Shown: positions 31,478-41,112 of the stretch, one piece after another
Numbering within the stretch: position 1 is the stretch's first letter
How the letters are laid out: the number at the start of each line of letters is the position of its first letter
DNA from: Corynespora cassiicola
Taxonomy: Eukaryota; Ascomycota; Dothideomycetes; Pleosporales; Corynesporascaceae
Assembly: GCA_022059125.1 (NCBI GenBank)
Contig: JAEUWY010000002.1
Location: 3,162,001 to 3,226,000 of the forward strand
Direction of reading: 5' to 3'
DNA length: 64,000 nt
Program-made: the position numbers and the translations under genes
The notes under the pieces: generated by a model
What the model saw: the letters and a program-made list of their open reading frames with translations, nothing else
Database searches by the model: none
Told to the model about the DNA's origin: nothing

Positions 31478-33444
31478 TTATACAGAGCTTACGGAAGAAG
31501 TATCGCGGTGCACATGAACAGTGTCTACTTCCGTCTTATGAAACTTCCAAGCCGGGACCTTCCGCTCAAACAATTCATCAAGCTCAGAAAATGTGCGCCC
31601 CTTTGTTTCAGGCACCAGAAGCCATACAAGGACGTAAATGATAGTCCCCGTACCACACCAGAAGAAAACTTGGCATTGATCAGCATCTACATTTTTTCTT
31701 TGGGCGTTGGATAGTATACCTGTGTTGCTCATGCCCATAGCAGGCGCATTGAGCATCTGTGGTGCTATGTACACGTATACAGTAGCCATTCCCTGAATAA
31801 AGACAATAGCTATACCAGTTGTCTTGGCTCGTAGTCTGGTAGTTGCAGTCTCCGCAACGTAGATGTAGCCCATAGGCCCGCATGAAAGGTTGAATCCAAC
31901 AGTCCACATGCAGCTATCAGGTGTTAGCTCCAATTGGTACTAACAGTTGGACGTATGACATACGCGAAAGCAATCAGTACTGGTCCCACAGCAGGACCGT
32001 CAGTCCGAAGTACGCCTCCCATGATGAGAAGTGAGATAATGCAGACGGGTGAAAACCATAGCAACAACGTCCGACGGCCTAGACGCTCCACCAAGGGAAC
32101 AGCAGCCAAAAGCATCGTAATCTGAACACAACTGATGAATATTAGTATGGATTTCTATGATGGTCAATGAAAAGCTTACTTAGTAGCGACTGTTCCGTTA
32201 AAGGGGTTTTCGAGGCCGGCCATATCAAAGAAGTAGCTGGAGTACGTTCCGATTATAGGAACACCGATGGCTATTTGCCAATGCCACGGAAGGAAGGAAA
32301 TAATCAAGCGGCGCTGTTTAGAACAATCTTAGTGCTAACAATAGCGCTAGGAAGTGGCATGGCTTACTCGATTGACTCCCCGAAACACATCCCAATATGT
32401 ACCGCCTCCTTGAAGGGATGCGGTGACCTTGGAATTTTCAAGCTCAAGTCTCATTCTCTTATACTCCTTCTCGACATCGTAGCCTTCTACTTTGCCGTTG
32501 ACCTTCTGTAGAATCTCCTTACACTTATCCTCGCGATCATGTTGCAAGTGCCATCGGGCCGATTCGGGAAGAAAGACCCAGGCCAGAATTGCCACACCAC
32601 AAAGCGCAAATTGGGAGAGCACTGCATTACGCCAACGATCGGGGCTGTCTTGAGATACTATATTGAGCGATATGGAGGACAGGAATGAACCGATCGCGTA
32701 CTGCAAACATGTTAGTTGATGTTCTAGGGATTGAATACTTGCAGCTACCATTAGTTGCATAAGACTCATCAGAGCACCCCTTCCTGCGGTAGGTGCCATT
32801 TCGCCAATGTATACATTGATACAGCATTGAGCTAATCCGATGGACAGTCCCTATAACCGCAGTTAGTGTAGCACTATTTAAGACGCGGGGAAAACGTACA
32901 TCTAGAAATCGAGCACCAAGCCAATGCGTCCAGTGCGTCGAAAATTGCTCTAGAATGCAGCCCCCAACCATGATGATTTGGACAACAAGAATCATCCACT
33001 TGCGTCCAAGCTTGTCTGTTGGGTAAGAACCGATGCCAGCCCCAACCATAGCAAATACATTCTTCAAGGCTATGTGGGCGATTAGCGAAGTCGCCATTAT
33101 CGGGGCAAATACTCACAGCCCCAAAGAGAAATGTACTGGGGATTGATTACACGTGTACCGTCTTCCTGGAGGTCGCCGAATTGCTGGATAAATCCAGGCA
33201 GCGCAATGATGCTTCCAGACATTTGTACCTGGTAGCCATCCGATAAGGCTCCGATTGAAGCAAGCAAACAAACAAAAGACGCATATTTGTACTTCTTCAA
33301 GCATTGGAATAGTGTCATAGGCGCTTCTTTGCTCAGGTTGTGTGTGATTTCGGTACTGACAGCAGGTTTTGATGTGGCGTCGGCCTCCGCCTCGATTACC
33401 TCATGATGCCTAGCATCGGTTTTGTGATCATCGCTGTAAGCCAT
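31478..33444 (-). CDS. MFS sugar transporter (alpha-glucoside permease-like)
   Basis: Eight exons: 33444-33117, 33069-32900, 32850-32749, 32700-32368, 32313-32180, 32131-31964, 31913-31720, 31668-31478. All seven introns are 47-54 nt with consistent phases; the product is 539 residues. It belongs to the sugar porter group (Sugar_tr), with twelve expected helices. Signatures in order: DGYQVQMSGSIIALPGF (TM1), DKLGRKW, RFLDGLSIGLAQ, the APTAGRGALMSLMQL loop, PESARWHLQHDREDKCKEIL, ERLGRRTLLLW, YVAETATTRLRAKTTG, and VPETKGRTFSELDELFERKVPAWKF at the C-terminus. It most resembles fungal maltose/alpha-glucoside:proton symporters. Being tail-to-tail with the cytosolic hydrolase and downstream of the zinc-cluster gene, it probably imports the hydrolase's substrate. 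Intron 7 (51 nt) is stop-free and could be retained. Confidence 0.92.
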
Positions 33445-33982
33445 GATCGCGTTCAAGTACGTACGCTTCTGCACTGGATCTTCCTTGACGTTAAAGCTGA
33501 AACATATTTGATGGATACCAGACGAATTATGATATACATACTGGAAGGAGTATTGTGGTTGATCATGAGAACGCATGGATGCTTGGCACGATGCTCGCGG
33601 CTATTAGAACTCGGAGATGATGCTACAGTTCGGTTGCTTCTCTTCTAATCGCAAAAGTGATATCAGGTGAGTTGGTGTTTCCCTGGACATATGATCCCCG
33701 GATTCTGTTCGCCGGGCCCAAGACGCACTAACGGTAGGGGTAATATCAGAATGCGGGGTAAATCTTGGACACCTAGCTAGGAATGCTTGCGAACAATTTC
33801 TAGGCTAGCTGTCTATCATTGATTTTATCCTGGCTCAGTGATACAGTTCGAAATGGTAGATCGAGTGACATGAGCCTGATCCCATCTAAACGCCCTCATG
33901 TCATAGATCGTGGGATGACAGGCTGAGAATTTTAGTTGAGATGAGATGGCAAGTTTTGATGTTTTATTGGAAATTACTATAC
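33445..33982. other. Transporter promoter / regulator 3' region
   Basis: 538 bp between two minus-strand genes. Contains the CCGG-N10-CCGG element at 33698-33715. No gene seen. Confidence 0.6.
33698..33715. promoter_or_regulatory. CCGG-N10-CCGG inverted motif
   Basis: CCGG and CCGG arms separated by ten bases, that is CGG-N10-CCG, the architecture bound by dimeric Zn2Cys6 factors (Gal4 uses N11, Put3 N10). It lies about 255 bp upstream of the sugar-transporter start, next to a gene for such a factor. Binding inferred. Confidence 0.55.
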
Positions 33983-36900
33983 TTAGATCCTAGACGCCAT
34001 ATCTAAAAGTTTATCTACAGCGGAAAGTAAGAATTTCCGCTGCGAGCTGCGGTCCTCTTCCCCGGCCCCATTCTGAACCGATCTTGTTCCTGTCCTAGAC
34101 GATGGATCACCCTCCATCGGCCAATCCATAACTGTATTTTGAAAATTTTCATGTGCCGGCATCTCTATATTCGTCATGCGTGCATCATAGGTTCTGGAAG
34201 ACAACATAGTTGGTGTGGGTGTGGGTTGTGCTACGCAAAGCTGAGGCGGCAAGTTACCTGTCTCCAGATGATCCGGTGGGTCTGATATGCCCATCAATGC
34301 ATCGAGATCTTCAAAATCGTAGTATCTAAATATGGGGTCTTGCAAGCCCAAGTATTGCTGAGACATATCTGGCACGCTGGGGAAATCGTAGATGTTGAAT
34401 GAGAACATGTTATCAATGTTGGAGGGTTGGAGGAGAGATGTCTCGCTTAGCCAGTGTTCAGAGGGCAGACTTCTTGGGTGATAATCGTTCGAATTGGATG
34501 CAATGGTCTCGTCCATAGGCATTGGCGATTGTTGTGCTTTGTCATTATGAACGTCGGTATCTGGATCTGTCGGGATGTGACGCAAGTTTCTTTCACGACC
34601 TTCTGTCATCGATGTTCTCGGTTTGGATGTGGCATTTCGGCTGGACTGAAATCAGAAGAAATATGTGCAAGTTTTGCAAGGATCACTTACTAAAGCATCA
34701 AAAGCATTTGGACACCCGCTTCTCGAACAAACGTCCGAACGTAGTGCTTACCCGGCTCCCCTGCCATGTGCAACGCCAGCTGCAGAACAAGATCGCTTTT
34801 TGAGCGCATTCTCAAAAGAATAGACGCCGCAAATGGAAATATCGCCGCCCTCTGGGTAGTCCGGACCGCATGAGGGACTTTTACAGCCTCGCTGAACAAT
34901 CGAGCTGCGAGATTGTACATTAATTGCGGCTGATGCTGCCGTTGTCGTTGATGCTTCTGACCGGACCTTTCGAGTCGGGCCTTGGCAATGTGAGTGGTCA
35001 GAAGCAGCCAGCAGCTGAGGGCTTCATGCACCAGAAACCAATTGAGAGAGGGGTTTGCATCTCCCACGCTCCACTCTTGCATCCAGCCCTCGATGTACGT
35101 TTTGATATGCTCCAATTCAGCATCAAAAATCGAAGAATGTCTTCCCGTATCATGGTTACTTATGCGCTGTCGAGATTCTCGCTGTGAAAAGGTCTCAGTT
35201 TTGGCGAGTTGGAATTGTGTTTAACATACATCAAAGAGAAAGAGGTCGTATAAGGCTACTGGCGAAATTTTCTCGAGTCGCGCAGAGGAATCATCTGTAA
35301 TCTTGTTGATCTCTTCTTCATTCAGCTCAAAATGAGTTAGGTCTAGAGCTTGCCTCCCATTGTAAGCTGAAAATCTGATTTTGGTCAGTTATCCTGACTG
35401 GAATCCCCCCAAAAAAGAGAAGCCGAACCTATACTCGTTGATAATTAAGAACACTCTCGTTCGAATATCATTTCTCCAGAGGATTGAAGTCTTTATGGGA
35501 TCTTCCTCGTTAATGACTGGAGGTGGACGTGTAAGACCTATCTCAGTAGCCATACGTGGAATCATCCCTGCACGCATCCATCTTTGTTCCTCAAGCCGGG
35601 ACCGCGGTGCCGCTCCCCATCTCGATAACAACTGATAATACATGTCAGATACACAATTAATAAGGATTAGTGCCATACAATTTGCGCTTGTACAATATCG
35701 ACTGATCTCGCGCCCGTCGCATATACAACCAGATTGATCTTCTCCACATGCGAATGTAAACGTAGAGCTTCAGTGACGTGTTCATGCTGAGTTTCGGATT
35801 CTGTGCCGATACACGCAGTAGAACCTAAGGCCAGGATTGTCGTGGTGAGTAGCGCGGATCTTTGTCGGACGGATGCTAGGGTATGCAAAAACGGGTCCAG
35901 TATGGACCATTGCGGATGTATCTTCTCCCAATATCTGTGATCTAACATCAATAGAAATCTCAGATAGCATCAAATTTTTTGAACATACACGTCAAATAGT
36001 TTACTGGCCCTCTGATCTGTGACAATACTGTGGTTGATGGGGTCTAGTGCTGGTGCCACGTCGCATTTTGAGGCAAACATTCCGTATTCAAAATATTTCT
36101 TTTGTTCCTGTTCGACTTCATAAAGGGCCTGAGGAGTCCACTTCTGAAGAATGCGCCTAAAGCCTGCGTCAAGCGATGAATCGTTGAGGACACTCTGGGA
36201 GTTTTCCGAACTTGTTTGATTGTCTGCATCGGCATCGACACTCCAGCCCCTATCAGCAAGACATGCTAGTAGCCAAAGCGGCTCTTGTGACTCTTCTTCC
36301 CCTTTACCATCTCCCAGTCGATTTTCGCGTTTGCCGTCATGCACGGGGAACTCGCCAAGAACATGAAGCAGATTGCGTGCAAGTGTCGCTCGATCTGCGC
36401 CAGAGCTTTGCTCTTTTCGTAGGGCAAGGACATTAGGATCCCATGGTGTTGCTGTCCCTGGCCGACACTCGCTAGAGCTATCGGGTTTGAGTGTCTCAGC
36501 AACAGAACTATGATTTATCTCTGGCTGGGTGACTGAGATTGAATCACAGTCGGAGACAGAGCCAAATCCAAGATTCCGAGGAGATTCGCTATGATGATCG
36601 CCGGTGGAGGCACCGCCAGTACCTGACTGGACACCGGACGTTTCGTGATTCTGCATCAAATGCAGCTTCTTCAGTGTCCGAAGGCTACTATGTCAACTTG
36701 GATTCTATCCCTTTCCCCGTAAACACCTACTTCTTGCTACCCTTGATCCTGCCACGCCTACTGGCAAGAAAGTAGCACTGTGAAGAGGTAGCAAGACATC
36801 GGCAGCAGCTCGATGTCCCTGGTACCTGTTCACATTTCGTCTTATTCTGGTAGGCGATAAGTCAGAGTAATACGATTTTCATGCTCGAAAAGTCTCACGG

Positions 36901-37021
36901 TGCGACATCTTCGTCGACTATAGTCAGCCAAGACTTTCTCGCCAGTTTAGGGTACTCACTCTTGGCAGGCTCTGCTTGACCGCTGTTGTTTTTCTCGGCC
37001 GGGTACCTGAATCTCAGCCAT
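33983..37021 (-). CDS. Zn(II)2Cys6 transcription factor, likely cluster regulator
   Basis: Nine exons: 37021-36960, 36908-36899, 36846-36731, 36684-35989, 35934-35679, 35631-35429, 35374-35230, 35181-34691, 34640-33983. All phases agree and give 878 residues. The zinc cluster is assembled across three exons: Cys19-x2-Cys22-x6-Cys29-x8-Cys38-x2-Cys41-x6-Cys48. Exon 2 is only 10 nt and supplies Cys22. A short LRTLKKLHLM helix follows as linker. The central fungal-specific domain (about residues 200-640) has KLFDVYWEKIHPQWSILDPF, ATGARSVDIVQAQILLSRWG and LVLQLALHMAGEPG. The C-terminal 220 residues are acidic, Asp/Pro/Phe-rich and disordered, a likely activation domain. The regulator shares a 320-bp divergent promoter with the PhyH-type gene and sits between it and the transporter, so it probably controls these genes. 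Confidence 0.85.
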
Positions 37022-37341
37022 TCTGGTATGTAAAAATTCACAAGCTACAACGTATGGGGAGTATTCAGTTTAATAGCCGTGTCAAGTCGCCTGTCGAGGA
37101 ATTCAATCTCCGAAGCTTTCCCCGCATCTCTCCACTTTCGGGTACGCCGCACGCTAGTGCATCTTGGACAAGAATGACGAACCATTCTAGTAGCCGTAAA
37201 AACATGGTAGAAACGTCACTGATTTACATTTTCTTTGACCAGTTCAATAGACAGAAAACTGATGGCTGCTTTTTATACGAATATCGCAGTTCAGGTCGTG
37301 ATGGACCACTTGTTGACTCACTCTATACATTACCCTTGAAA
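37022..37341. promoter_or_regulatory. Divergent promoter, regulator and dioxygenase
   Basis: 320 bp between the ATG of the zinc-cluster gene (-) and that of the PhyH-type gene (+). It contains CGGGTACGCCG at 37139-37149 and further single CCG/CGG triplets. An open frame runs through it in phase with the dioxygenase but is probably accidental. Confidence 0.6.
37139..37149. promoter_or_regulatory. CGG-N5-CCG inverted motif
   Basis: CGG, five bases, CCG, near the centre of the divergent promoter. A typical spacing for a dimeric zinc-cluster factor; autoregulation is possible. Inferred. Confidence 0.5.
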
Positions 37342-38501
37342 ATGACCTCGCGCACCTACAAGTACCTCACGTCGGAGGATGTGCACCAATTTCTTGTCAA
37401 AGGCTGGCTCCGAGTGCCCGGTGCGATCAGACAAGAGTACATCGACACTTGGATGAAAGACCTTTGGACAAGGATTGGCTATAACGAGCATGATAAGTCT
37501 ACCTGGGACTCGGAGTACTTGCACCTTCCTCGTCATCGTGAAGTTCCCGCAGAGGAGTTTGCTCCTGAGGCGTGGAATAAGATCGTTGAAATTTGCGGAG
37601 GCGAAGAGAACATTGACCCGATAAGGGAGAGATATTATGGCGATGCGTTCATTATCAACTTTGGGAGTGAAGACAAGACAAATGCAGAAGCAGAATACAA
37701 ACCACAAGAGCAAAAAGGGTGGCATACAGATGACGACTGGTATCGCATGTTTCTTGACTCTTCTGGTAATGCATTGACAGTGATACATGTTTTCACTGAC
37801 ATCCCCGCCCGCGGAGGTGGAACATGGGTATGTGAAGATGGCTTACCGGGTAGGTTACAGTTAATATTATATGTTTGAGCCAACTGAGAAATTATAGGTG
37901 TTGTCAAGTATCTTTATGAACACCCAGAGGGCCTAGACCCGCCAATTAATGGAGCCAACTGTGCCCATATTGGTGGCTGCAAAGAGTTCTCCTCTGTGAT
38001 AGCCCAGAAAGGAGACGTCATTCTCCTGCATGGGCTACTTCCTCACGCAGCAAGCCCCAACTATCTTCACTATGCTCGAGTAATCACGAACCCACATGTA
38101 TCACTTCATAGTCCCCATAATTTGAATCGAATCGATGGGGATTACGTAAGTTTGAGAGACTAACATTGCGTCATTGTTCTTTACTGACGAGAATACAGAC
38201 CCTCCTTGAACAGGTGATACTTCGCGGCTTAGGGAGAGATTCTGTTCCCGAATGGAAACCTAATAGGGAAAGGAGATCCCATTATCCTCGAAATGCCGGC
38301 TTCAAACGTGCAAAGGCTGAGGTTGAACTCGGGCGGATGATTGCCACAGCCAGAGCCAACGGTCTGGACGAAAGTTCCGTGGACAGCATATACCTACGCC
38401 GCGGTACTAAGGAGTTTGAAGATTTTGAGAGGCGGAATGGTTTTGACAAAGAGCTCAAAGCTGGGGACAACAGTTTGCTAATGGAACAACATAAGCTGTA
38501 A
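37342..38501 (+). CDS. Phytanoyl-CoA dioxygenase (PhyH) family enzyme
   Basis: Three exons: 37342-37849, 37898-38145, 38199-38501 (352 residues; introns 48 and 53 nt with CAACTGAGA and TACTGAC branches). PhyH-type proteins are Fe(II)/2-oxoglutarate dioxygenases that hydroxylate acyl-CoAs or diverse small metabolites. The iron triad is visible as His128 and Asp130 in KGWHTDDDW and His219 in LLPHAASPN; Arg230 (HYARVITNP) is the likely 2-oxoglutarate anchor. IPARGGGTWVCEDG and GDVILLHGLL are also typical. No targeting signal: no C-terminal SKL (it ends HKL) and no signal peptide, so the enzyme is probably cytosolic. The C-terminal 100 residues are basic and helical. Divergent from the cluster regulator, which suggests co-control. 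Substrate unknown. Confidence 0.88.
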
Positions 38502-39023
38502 GGCTATCAGGATACCCTATCAATATATAGATATACTAACTTTATGTGCAGAAGTTTGACTTAAGGAAGTATATGTACTGAAGAATTTATTCTGTATACT
38601 ATACTTGATGGAATTTTATTGTTTCTTCAATTACTCTAAATCCTGTTAAATTGGTTGTAAATGTTTGTTTTCAGATATATTATCACATTCCTGTTGATTA
38701 AAGTCAACGAAATCTATACGTCTTTCGTTGAGAAACTATTGAGCATTGAAAGGTCATGAACCACGATACTTGATTTTCTACCTTTGAGGTTACTTTGCCA
38801 TGGTGTAAAGAAAAAATGATGGCTTTACCTTAGCATTTGTATATTTAAATTTTATGCCCTAGCTCAGTGAGTCCTGGATAAAGAAAATCTTCTAAATCGC
38901 AGGACTGTTCACTTTCACTCCAAACTGAAACCCAGAGAAATCCTGGATTGTTCTAAGTCAAAAGTCGTTGACAAATCATAATCAATATTGGTCCCTTGAG
39001 TCCTTGACGCCCTAATCATCCAG

Positions 39024-39039
39024 GGCCGCGGCCGCGGCC
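39024..39039. repeat. GGCCGCGGCCGCGGCC perfect palindrome
   Basis: Sixteen consecutive G/C bases reading identically on both strands, in an otherwise AT-rich region. Confidence 0.85.
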
Positions 39040-39168
39040 AAATACTCCAATTATAATTCTGCCGAAATAGCTCTACTCCTTGTATAATACTAGAGATGAT
39101 CAGCTTAGCTATGGGCGTCAAATTTCGGAAACCAAATTGCCGACATCCGAGTAGCTGAGGACAGGGTT

Positions 39169-39184
39169 TCCGTACTCGTACGGA
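39169..39184. promoter_or_regulatory. TCCGTAC-TC-GTACGGA palindrome
   Basis: Perfect 7-bp inverted arms with a 2-bp spacer, containing CCG-N8-CGG, about 165 bp upstream of the esterase ATG. Candidate binding site for the linked zinc-cluster factor. Confidence 0.5.
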
Positions 39185-39292
39185 CGACTAGAGTCCGGTA
39201 TAAACGAGCACCATGCGCATACGAAGTGCCAAATTGAAAAACTGGAAAACATACGGGCCGTTATCATTCAGTATAATGGCTTCAGTTCTAAA

Positions 39293-39300
39293 TATAAAAA
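39293..39300 (+). promoter_or_regulatory. TATA box of the carboxylesterase gene
   Basis: TATAAAAA about 50 bp before the ATG at 39349. Confidence 0.55.
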
Positions 39301-39348
39301 GAGATTTACACATGATGGATTTCTCTCGTTATCTTCCGTTTTTCCCAA

Positions 39349-41112
39349 ATGCGTCTCTCTAGAAGCTTCAATTTCTTCTCAGCGCTAGGCCTAGGCCTTG
39401 CTAGGGACAGCAGTGCACATGACCAGCCTACAGCTACTGTAAAAAATGGCACACTGGTCGGATTACGAAACTCGCACTATGATCAGGATTTCTTCTTAGG
39501 AATACCTTATGCACAACCTCCGGTGGGAAAGCTTAGATTCAATCGGGCTCAACCGGCGAACGAGACTTGGAATCAACGGCCAGCAACAGCCTACGGACCT
39601 TGGTGCCACTCCATACCGATAGTACTCCCAGGATTTACCCAAAACGGCTTCGACCATGAAGAGAGCGAAGACTGCCTGACCCTCAATGTTGTGCGACCGT
39701 CTGGTATCGATGAAGCCACCAGGATTCCTGTGTTGACATGGATCTACGGAGGTGGTTTCATGGTGGGTGGGGGTGCAGACCAGAGATACAACATGTCCTT
39801 CATTGTCGAGGAATCCGTTAGGATGGGCAAGCCAATCATTGGTGTGACTCTCAATTACCGACTCACAGGCTATGGATTTCTCTCTGGAAGCGCCGTCAAA
39901 GATGCAGGGCTGTACAACCTCGGACTTCATGACCAAAGATTGGCTCTTAGCTGGATCCAGGAAAACATTGGTGCGTTCGGGGGAGATTCGTCCTTGGTTA
40001 CTGTCTTCGGGGAATCAGCCGGGGCATTCTCGGTCGCGGCCCTCTCTTATGCCTACGGAGGGCGCGATGATGGCTTATTTTCAGCAGTCATAGCCCAGAG
40101 TGGGAGTGCAGCCTTTCCTCTTGTACAAAATTCATTGGAACCGCAAGACGCTAGCTACAACCAAATCATCAACCGGGCAGGCTGCTCGAACTCGACCGAC
40201 AGTTTGGAATGCCTTCGATCCAAAGATATCGAAACGCTGAATGCTGCATTTGCCGGAAATATGTTCATTCCCTCTGTGGATGACGAATTGGTTGTACAAA
40301 GTGCTTCACAAACCGCCAAAGATGGTAAATTCATTAAGCGTCCCCTTCTCATTGGAGTATCCCACAACGAGGGAACTGCTCTAATGCTACAAGGGGGACA
40401 AGTGCAGTCTGCAGTGAACAACTCTGCCGAGTTCCGGACCTGGGTCGCTGGATCTTGGCCTGGAATCATGAATACCACTGTCGACACGTTTGTGACTGAA
40501 TACTTGGAGAAATTTTCGGACGATACACTGGCGAAGGAGCTTGGAACAGTTTTGCAGTCACCAAGCCCCGAATACGGAGCCCTGTTTGGAAATGCTGCTT
40601 TATATTTTGGAGACAAGATGTTTGACGCCCCAAGGCGCCTTACTGCTGAAGCGTGGGCGAACAATGGAGTGCCCGTATACTCATACCGCTTTAATGTCGC
40701 GCCGAGCGATATGGACCCTAAGGTCTTCGGTGCCACCCATTTTCAGGAAATCCCATTTGTATTTCGAAACTATGATGGCGTGGGATTTGAGAAAAACAAG
40801 ATGGCATCCAACTCCACCGAAATTCGGCGCAAGTATAAACAGGTTGCCAAGCTGATGAGTCGCATGTGGATAAGTTTTGCGAACGACCACTCGCCAAATG
40901 GTCACGGTGGTAAGCTAATGTATCTTCTACATGATTAATAAAAGTACTGACTTAGCCCAGTCACCGAATTCCAAGTGGACTGGCCAGCATATACGAATGG
41001 AAGCGCGGTGAATATGCTCTTTGGGTTGAATGAGACGAAGTTAGAAAAAGATACGTATCGAAGCAGTGCGATCCGCAGTCTGATTGACTCATATTCTAAG
41101 AATGGGTTTTAA
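39349..41112 (+). CDS. Secreted type-B carboxylesterase/lipase
   Basis: Two exons: 39349-40909 and 40961-41112 (570 residues; 51-nt intron with TACTGAC branch). An alpha/beta-hydrolase of the COesterase family that hydrolyses carboxylic esters. The N-terminus (RLSRSFNFFSALGLGLA) is a probable signal peptide, with cleavage near residue 19-24. The FFLGIPYAQPPVGKLRF opening, the SEDCLTLNV motif, the GGG oxyanion loop (134-136), the nucleophile Ser223 in VFGESAGAFS and the late His in THFQEIPFVF are all present. The acidic member is probably the Glu in SHNEGTAL. The second exon completes the C-terminus (VTEFQVDWPAYTNG). As the only secreted enzyme in the block it could deacylate a substrate before import. 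Feruloyl-esterase or lipase activity is possible; specificity cannot be told. Confidence 0.92.

Larger units (their letters stand above)
38502..39348. other. AT-rich intergenic region upstream of the carboxylesterase
   Basis: 847 bp, strongly AT-rich from 38,520 to 38,900. A 16-bp all-GC palindrome lies at 39024-39039, a CCG-N8-CGG palindrome at 39169-39184, and a TATA box near the gene. No gene seen. Confidence 0.6.

Noticed and set aside
36899..36959. Alternative regulator splice using acceptor TATAG just before TCGACG
   Set aside because: Gives a zinc cluster with wrong Cys spacing and a missing ligand.
36976..37341. In-frame N-terminal extension of the PhyH gene
   Set aside because: Overlaps the first exon of the divergent regulator and lacks family sequence; the conserved domain starts after ATG 37342.
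26758..41112. Secondary-metabolite (PKS/NRPS/terpene) cluster
   Set aside because: No backbone enzyme found; the content fits sugar or glycoside catabolism better.
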